Source: Pseudomonadota bacterium
Lineage (GTDB): Bacteria; Pseudomonadota; Alphaproteobacteria; Rhodospirillales; Magnetospirillaceae
Reading direction: 5' to 3'
DNA length: 31,558 nucleotides
NCBI GenBank assembly: GCA_023458315.1
Contig: JAEXAH010000068.1
Span: 1 to 31,558 of the forward strand
Below are positions 25,767 through 31,558 of this stretch, in pieces. The notes beneath the pieces are model-generated. The model saw only the letters and a list, made by a program, of their open reading frames with translations. It was not told where the DNA came from and made no database searches. The number at the start of each line of letters is the position of its first letter. The first letter of the stretch is position 1. The position numbers and the translations under genes were made by a program.

Positions 25767-26087
25767 TTAGTGGGGGTGGTGGGCGTTGTGCTGGGCCAGG
25801 CGGCCCTCGGTGGACCACATCCGCCCCGGCCCGGCGCCGCCGATATGGACGATGCGATGGGCGCCGACCATGGCGTGGGCGGCGGCGGCGATGGCCACCA
25901 GATGATGGGCGGGAATGCCGTCGACCGGCGCCGGAGCAGCCGACGCCGACGCCGGAGCGGCGGCCGGAACGTTGCGCTCGCTGAACGCCAGGGCGCCGAC
26001 GATCAGCTTGATCAGCAGGGCGGCGCCCATGGCGACGACGAAGGCCAGACCATAGACGAAGCCGACCAGGGTGATGGATTCGCTCAC
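25767..26087 (-). CDS. mmdD: Small membrane subunit (OadG/MmdD type)
   Basis: 106 residues: one membrane helix (~6-34), an Ala/Pro linker (~40-55), then a helix similar to those of OadG tails (HHLVAIAAAAHAMVGA). OadG-type subunits hold the complex together, and in Klebsiella a C-terminal acidic/His region binds Zn2+. Here the last residues are His-rich (HNAHHPH), with more His upstream (HRIVHIGG), a plausible metal site. ATG start, 22 bp after the mmdA stop, with GGAG-like sequence before it. The assignment leans on operon position as much as on sequence. Confidence 0.85.
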   Translation of the reverse strand: MSESITLVGFVYGLAFVVAMGAALLIKLIVGALAFSERNVPAAAPASASAAPAPVDGIPAHHLVAIAAAAHAMVGAHRIVHIGGAGPGRMWSTEGRLAQHNAHHPH

Positions 26088-26109
26088 GTTGTTTTCTCCC
26101 CGGTCGCGG

Positions 26110-27663
26110 TCACAGCGGAATGTTGCCGTGCTTCTTCGGCGGCCGCATCTCGCGCTTGGCCAGCGATTTGCGCAGCGCCAGGGCGATGGTGCCGCGCGTC
26201 TCGGCCGGATTGATGACGTCGGTGACGTAACCGCGCGCCGCCGACAGATAGGGCGAGGCGAATTCGTCGCGGTATTCCGCCGCCAGTTCGCGGGCCTTGG
26301 CCCGGCGGTCCTCGGCCTCGGACAATTCCTTGCGATACAGGATGTTGATGGCGCCCTCGGCGCCCATCACCGCGATTTCGGCCGACGGCCAGGCATAGAC
26401 CCAATCGGCGCCCATTTCCTGGCTGCACATGGCCAGATACGACCCGCCATACGCCTTGCGCAGAATCACCGTGATCTTGGGCACGGTGGCCGAGCCATAG
26501 GCGAACAGCAGCTTGGCGCCGTGGCGGATGATGCCGCCGCGTTCCTGTTCGATGCCGGGCAGGAAGCCGGGCACGTCCACCAGCGTCACCAGCGGGATGT
26601 TGAACACGTTGCAGAAGCGCACGAACCGCGCGCCCTTGTCCGACGCGTTGATGTCCAGCGCCCCCGCCATCTCCATGGGCTGGTTGGCGACGATGCCGGT
26701 GACGATGCCGCCGATGCGGGAAAAGCCGACGATCAGGTTGCGCGCCCAGCCCGCGTGCACTTCCAGGAAGCTGCCTTCGTCCACCACCCGGTCGATGACC
26801 CGGCGGACATCCATGGGCTCGGACGGGTCCTCGGGGACGATCTGGTTCAGGATCTCGTCCTCTTCCAGCGGGATGTCGTCCCACGGCCGGTGCGGCGGGT
26901 CCTCGGAATTGTTGGCGGGCATATAGCTCAGCAGCGCCTTGGCGATGGCCACGGCGTGGGCGTCGTCCTCGGCCACGAAATGGGCGTTGCCGCTGACCGT
27001 GGCGTGCATGTCGGCGCTGCCGACCTCGTCCATGGTATAGGACTGGCCGGTGACGGCCTTGATCACTTCGGGCCCGGTGATGAACATGTGCGCGTTCCTG
27101 CGCGTCATGATCACGAAATCCATCAAGGCGGGCGAATAGGCGGCGCCACCGGCGCACGGCCCCAGGATCAGCGCGATCTGCGGCACCACGCCCGACAGCA
27201 GGACGTTCATGTAGAACACCTTGCCGTAGCCCGATTGCGCGTCCACGCCTTCCTGGATGCGGGCGCCGCCGGAATCCTTGCACGCCACCAGCGGCACGCC
27301 CATCTTGAGCGCGTATTTCATGGCCGACACCAGCTTTTTCGCGTGCATGCGGCCCAGCGTGCCCGCCGCCACGGTGAAGTCCTGGCTGAAGGCCGACACC
27401 TGGCGGCCGTTGACCAGACCGTTGCCGGAAATGGCGCCGTCGGCGGGCAAATCCTTGTCGGCCATGCCGAAGGCGGTGCCGCTGTGGCGGATGTGCAGGC
27501 CGGATTCCTGGAAGGTGCCGTCGTCGAACAGCACGTCCAGCCGTTCGCGCGCGGTCAGCAATCCCTTGTCGTGGCGTTCCTGCTGCTTGGCGGCACCGCC
27601 GCCCAATTCGACCTTGGCGCGGCGTTCGCGCAGTTTATCCAGAAGCCGTTGGGAAATGGGCAT
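26110..27663 (-). CDS. mmdA: (Methyl)malonyl-CoA decarboxylase alpha / acyl-CoA carboxyltransferase subunit
   Basis: 517 residues with two crotonase-fold carboxyltransferase domains. It moves CO2 from methylmalonyl-CoA (or a related acyl-CoA) to biotin. Visible motifs: ARERLDVLFDDGTF, CKDSGGARIQEGVD, GPCAGGAAYSPALMDF, and in the second domain VPGFLPGIEQERGGIIRHGA and IRKAYGG-like ILRKAYGGSYLAM. The length fits MmdA (~510) rather than glutaconyl-CoA decarboxylase alpha (~590). The same fold serves propionyl-CoA carboxylase beta, but the following delta, gamma and beta pump genes favour a sodium decarboxylase. ATG 27663 with AAGGA upstream; the longer frame is rejected. Confidence 0.9.
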   Translation of the reverse strand: MPISQRLLDKLRERRAKVELGGGAAKQQERHDKGLLTARERLDVLFDDGTFQESGLHIRHSGTAFGMADKDLPADGAISGNGLVNGRQVSAFSQDFTVAAGTLGRMHAKKLVSAMKYALKMGVPLVACKDSGGARIQEGVDAQSGYGKVFYMNVLLSGVVPQIALILGPCAGGAAYSPALMDFVIMTRRNAHMFITGPEVIKAVTGQSYTMDEVGSADMHATVSGNAHFVAEDDAHAVAIAKALLSYMPANNSEDPPHRPWDDIPLEEDEILNQIVPEDPSEPMDVRRVIDRVVDEGSFLEVHAGWARNLIVGFSRIGGIVTGIVANQPMEMAGALDINASDKGARFVRFCNVFNIPLVTLVDVPGFLPGIEQERGGIIRHGAKLLFAYGSATVPKITVILRKAYGGSYLAMCSQEMGADWVYAWPSAEIAVMGAEGAINILYRKELSEAEDRRAKARELAAEYRDEFASPYLSAARGYVTDVINPAETRGTIALALRKSLAKREMRPPKKHGNIPL

Positions 27664-27746
27664 GGAACGGACGTCCTTTTTTCCGCCAGGGAAAGGCGCC
27701 GGGGGCGGCACGCGACAGGGGATGGTAGTCCCGGGACCGATCGACC

Positions 27747-27767
27747 ACAAGGAGAGATGCCCCTTGT
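27747..27767. promoter_or_regulatory. Inverted repeat upstream of mmdA
   Basis: ACAAGG (27747-27752) and CCTTGT (27762-27767) around 9 bp. It lies between the upstream gene's stop (27778) and mmdA, so it is either that gene's terminator hairpin or an operator of the mmd operon. No clear -35/-10 was found in the 114-bp gap. Confidence 0.3.
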
Positions 27768-27777
27768 CTTTGAATGG

Positions 27778-28176
27778 TCATCCCCCCGACTTTTGCATTA
27801 CCCCCCAGCCATGGTCGATGGCCTCACGAAGACGCTCGGCCCGCAGCATGACGCCCCGCCACATCACCCAGGCCACCGTGGGCAGGAACAGGGTGACGGC
27901 CAGCCGCAGCAGCAATTGCCCGGCGCCGCGATGTTCGCCGTTGATCAGGATGGTGTCGGCACAGGCATAGCGGCGGGCGAAATCGCCCTCGCACTGGCTG
28001 ATGCGGTCCTGGATGATCGGGGCGCGGTGGTTTTGCAAATCGTTCGGGGTCAGGTCGCGCACCATGACGGTGCCGACCACGGCGATCCACAGGCAGCACA
28101 CCGCACTCAGCATCTTGCTGAGCAGGGCGAGGCGCGCATACAGCACCTCTAGCGGATTGGGCGCACGGTGGTACAT
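27778..28176 (-). CDS. Small two-helix membrane protein, unknown function
   Basis: 132 residues. Two membrane segments can be seen (SKMLSAVCCLWIAVVGTVMV, ~20-39, and LLLRLAVTLFLPTVAWVMW, ~88-106), with a ~48-residue loop between them containing two cysteines (ISQCEGDFARRYACADT) that could form a disulfide if periplasmic. A basic N-terminus and C-terminus suggest both ends are cytoplasmic. I do not recognise the family. ATG start at 28176; 180 bp divergent from pepA. Upstream of the mmd operon on the same strand but with a hairpin between, so probably separate. Confidence 0.6.
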   Translation of the reverse strand: MYHRAPNPLEVLYARLALLSKMLSAVCCLWIAVVGTVMVRDLTPNDLQNHRAPIIQDRISQCEGDFARRYACADTILINGEHRGAGQLLLRLAVTLFLPTVAWVMWRGVMLRAERLREAIDHGWGVMQKSGG

Positions 28177-28355
28177 GATCCACTGCCTTTGGCTTCTGCC
28201 GACCGGTGGAAGACGGTCCAGGTTTTCTACGTCCAGAATGCCACTTCCGGGCTGTGCGTTTCAACAGGATGCGAAGTTTCCGCCGCCCCTTCACGGCCCG
28301 CCGCCGGGCGGCTACAGTACCGGCACGCGTTTGCAGCCGAAAGGACCGTGCCGTC

Positions 28356-29848
<1,493 letters not shown>

Positions 29849-29852
<4 letters not shown>

Positions 29853-30304
29853 CCCAGATCGGCTTTTACCACCTGACCCGCCTGGCGCTGGACCAGGCCC
29901 TGCCCCGTCTGCTGGAAAAGGCGGCGGCGGCGGGGCTGCGGGTGGTGGTCATGGCGGGCAGCCGCGAACGGGTGGAACACCTGAACGGGCTGTTGTGGAC
30001 CTATAACGAGGAAAGCTGGCTGCCGCACGGCGCTGCCGCCGACGGCGAGGCGGCGTCGCAGCCCATCTGGCTGACCGATGCCGACGAAAACCCCAACGGC
30101 GCCACCGTGCTGGTGCTGTGCGACGGCGTCACCCCCGCCGACGTGTCCGCCTATGCCCGCTGCCTGGATTTGTTCGACGGCCGCGACGACGACGCCGTGC
30201 AAGCGGCGCGCGGCCGCTGGAAGACCTGGAAGAATGCCGGGCACCAACTGGTCTATTACCAGCAGAACGAAGGCGGCGGCTGGGAAGAGAAATCAAGGAC
30301 TTAG
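29849..30304 (+). CDS. holC: DNA polymerase III chi subunit
   Basis: 151 residues. HolC joins the clamp loader to SSB on the lagging strand. The N-terminus IGFYHLTRLALDQALPRLLEKA and the middle GSRERVEHLNGLLWTYNEESWLPHG are characteristic; the Trp-rich LWTY...SWLPH stretch is the SSB-contacting and structural part. The C-terminus RGRWKTWKNAGHQLVYYQQ is also typical. The ATG overlaps the pepA stop by 4 bp (29849-29852), and GAGGAG precedes it. The pepA-holC pairing is common in proteobacteria. Confidence 0.93.
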
Positions 30305-30305
30305 A

Positions 30306-30332
30306 GCATTTTCACGCCGAGCGTGGAAATGC
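30306..30332. repeat. Hairpin after holC (AGAGCATTTTC-type repeat)
   Basis: GCATTTTCACG (30306-30316) pairs with CGTGGAAATGC (30322-30332) with one mismatch, directly after the holC stop. It forms one half of a two-hairpin intergenic element with 30395-30430. Confidence 0.6.
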
Positions 30333-30394
30333 GACCAGCCTGAGCGGCGCCTGAGCCTGGCCTGCGCTGGAGGCGCGGCCGCCAAAGGCAAAAG

Positions 30395-30430
30395 CTAGAC
30401 CTGTTTCCGCTTTAGCTGAAACAGGTCTAG
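30395..30430. repeat. CTAGACCTGTTTC palindrome
   Basis: CTAGACCTGTTTC (30395-30407) and GAAACAGGTCTAG (30418-30430) form a perfect 13-bp inverted repeat with a 10-nt loop. It lies between convergent genes; it could terminate transcription, but the sequence resembles dispersed alphaproteobacterial palindromes (recalled, not checked). Confidence 0.7.
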
Positions 30431-30438
30431 ATGCGCAA

Positions 30439-30462
30439 GCGGGGAACGACGACGTTCCCCGC
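30439..30462 (-). terminator. Hairpin after the right-end minus-strand gene
   Basis: GCGGGGAACG (30439-30448) pairs perfectly with CGTTCCCCGC (30453-30462) around a 4-nt loop, 8 bp beyond that gene's stop. On the minus strand it is followed by TTGCGC; the short U content makes it a weak intrinsic terminator. Confidence 0.55.
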
Positions 30463-30470
30463 ACGCTTCA

Positions 30471-31424
30471 TCACAGCAAACCCAGTCCCCGCCCAAAGGC
30501 ACGGGTCAATTCGTCGGCATCGTTTTCCCGCAAAGCCGAACTGAATGCCGCTGTCTTCTTGGGGCCGATCCAGTTGTCCACCTTGAGCCCCTGACCGAAG
30601 CCGTTCAGCGTTTCCTGCAAGACCCCGCCCTCCACCTTGGGCGCCGTGCTGTCTGCCGGATCGCGGAACAACGGGCCGATGATGGAATGGGTCTTGTCTT
30701 CCAGCCCTTCGGAATTGCCGCTTCGCTGGGCATTGCGGGCGAAGGTGTTGAACCGGCCCAGCGCAAACGCCTCGTCCACCTTGGCCGACCCGAGACGCGC
30801 GGCGGCGTGCTTCAGGGCGAAATCGGTCTGCGGGCCATATTGCCCATCCTCGTCCACCGGTCCCAACTTGGTATAAGGGGCGTAGGCCGGTGATCGCGCG
30901 GGCAACGGGTTGGCCTCGTCCAGCATGTTGAGGCCACGTTGCAACCCCGTCACCGCATCGGCAATGCCGTCTTTCCCGGCGACAGCGGCGACCTTTTGCC
31001 CGATGCGGGCGGTGGCCTGCCACAAATCCTCGCCCTGCGGTGTGGTATGGGGCGAAGGCCGCTTGGGGATCGGGCGGATGGGGGTCGGCTCAATGGGCTT
31101 GCCGCCGTCGGTGCCTTGCTGCTGGTCGCCGTAAATGTTGGCGTGCCAGTCCTGCACCATTTCATAGGTGTGCGCCTTCAGCGGATCGCCCGAACGATAC
31201 CCTCGATAATCGGCTTGCGCCGAATGGATCATGTCCATCATCTCGGATTGGGTCTGTTTCTCCACCGGCTTCAGCAGGGCGGATCGGCCGGGATTGGCGA
31301 TGGGCGTGCCCGCCATCTCCGCCATCGCGGCGACCTTGGGGTCTGTGGGAGGTTCGGACTTCTTTTGTTCCGATATCGGGACGGATTGAAGCGGGATTTC
31401 CGGCTCCGGGGTGGGTTCCGGCAC
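30471..31424 (-). pseudogene. Probable 5'-truncated gene with a peptidoglycan-binding-like motif
   Basis: 317 codons from a GTG at 31424 without a good binding site; the frame is open only about ten codons further. The N-terminal ~140 residues are Pro/Thr/Glu-rich and probably unstructured (PEPTPEPEIP at the start). A middle helix-rich region follows. Residues ~190-213 read VDEDGQYGPQTDFALKHAA, like the DGxxGPxTxxAL core of peptidoglycan-binding-1 domains, and a second WIGPKKTAAFSSAL occurs near the end. Function unknown. The coding part stops abruptly next to an apparent IS630-type end (after TA at 31429-31430), so I infer that the 5' end was lost to insertion. It could also be an intact gene with a weak GTG start. 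Confidence 0.5.
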
Positions 31425-31430
31425 CTGATA

Positions 31431-31558
31431 CCAGCCTGCGCTGACGGCGACTCACGGCGGGGATTCCCATGAGCGGCCAAATGTGAGTCACTCTGGCAAA
31501 CAGCCGGAGGTTTGCAGTGGCCGCACCGATCCCCCTTCGCCTTGATTATGATGGTCCA
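31431..31558 (+). mobile_element. Left end of a probable IS630-family insertion sequence
   Basis: The 86 bp before the transposase start are non-coding and begin right after a TA dinucleotide, the IS630 target. GACTCAC (31449-31455) and GTGAGTC (31483-31489) form a 7-bp inverted repeat within it. The exact terminal repeat cannot be fixed because the right end is outside the window. Confidence 0.5.
31517..31558 (+). CDS. IS630-family transposase, first 14 codons only
   Basis: GTG start with GGAGG at a spacing of 6. The visible residues (MAAPIPLRLDYDGP) match the N-terminus I recall for IS630 transposases of Rhodospirillales, which begin with APxPLRxDYD before the helix-turn-helix. The rest lies beyond the window, so domain content and intactness are unknown. 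Confidence 0.55.
   Translation, partial: MAAPIPLRLDYDGP

Overview
The window reads as high-GC chromosomal DNA from an alphaproteobacterium, most likely a Magnetospirillum-like member of the Rhodospirillales. This rests on overall protein similarity recalled from memory, the high-GC codon use, and family types typical of that order: the Hda/AI-2E/DUF2066/PurM block, a 4-helix-bundle chemoreceptor and an mmdADCB-type sodium pump. No database search was possible. Coding density is high and many neighbouring genes overlap by 4 bp.

Layout. 1-742: an unrecognised CDS at the window edge and a short CATCCGTGT repeat. 740-4370: ppk1-ppx (polyphosphate), minus strand, with a good promoter in front of ppk. 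4461-5418: sixA-type histidine phosphatase convergent with a secreted PepSY-like protein. 5508-8550: DUF2066 protein, AI-2E family permease and Hda (DnaA regulator), minus strand. 8674-10440: purM and purN, separated by a strong hairpin; purM has no ATG/GTG start and seems to begin at ATT. 10555-12174: a chemoreceptor. 12416-14922: sppA and an SDR reductase, translationally coupled. 15089-15559: a small secreted protein. 15574-17543: fabI and aroC. 17626-21883: a YihY-family membrane protein coupled to a DevB/DevC/DevA-like ABC exporter. 21888-22877: a GAF-GGDEF diguanylate cyclase.

The most notable region is 22878-23492, the only long gene-free stretch. It holds three perfect DnaA boxes (TTATCCACA) within 113 bp, several near-matches and an AT-rich stretch, which looks like a replication origin or another DnaA-controlled site. 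The next gene (23493-24038) encodes a serine-recombinase-like protein whose catalytic serine and arginines are missing but whose DNA-binding end is kept.

24060-27663 carries mmdA-D-C-B, a Na+-translocating acyl-CoA decarboxylase. It is followed by a small membrane protein, pepA and holC (DNA polymerase III chi). At the right end, a fragmentary gene with a peptidoglycan-binding-like motif is cut close to its 5' end by what appears to be the left end of an IS630-family element, whose transposase start is the last 42 bp.

Dispersed repeats are a second theme. A ~100-bp composite palindrome (two inverted 32-bp hairpin units) occurs twice in opposite orientation (7326-7433 and 12275-12370), and other palindromic elements lie at 12179-12221, 16684-16713 and 30306-30430.
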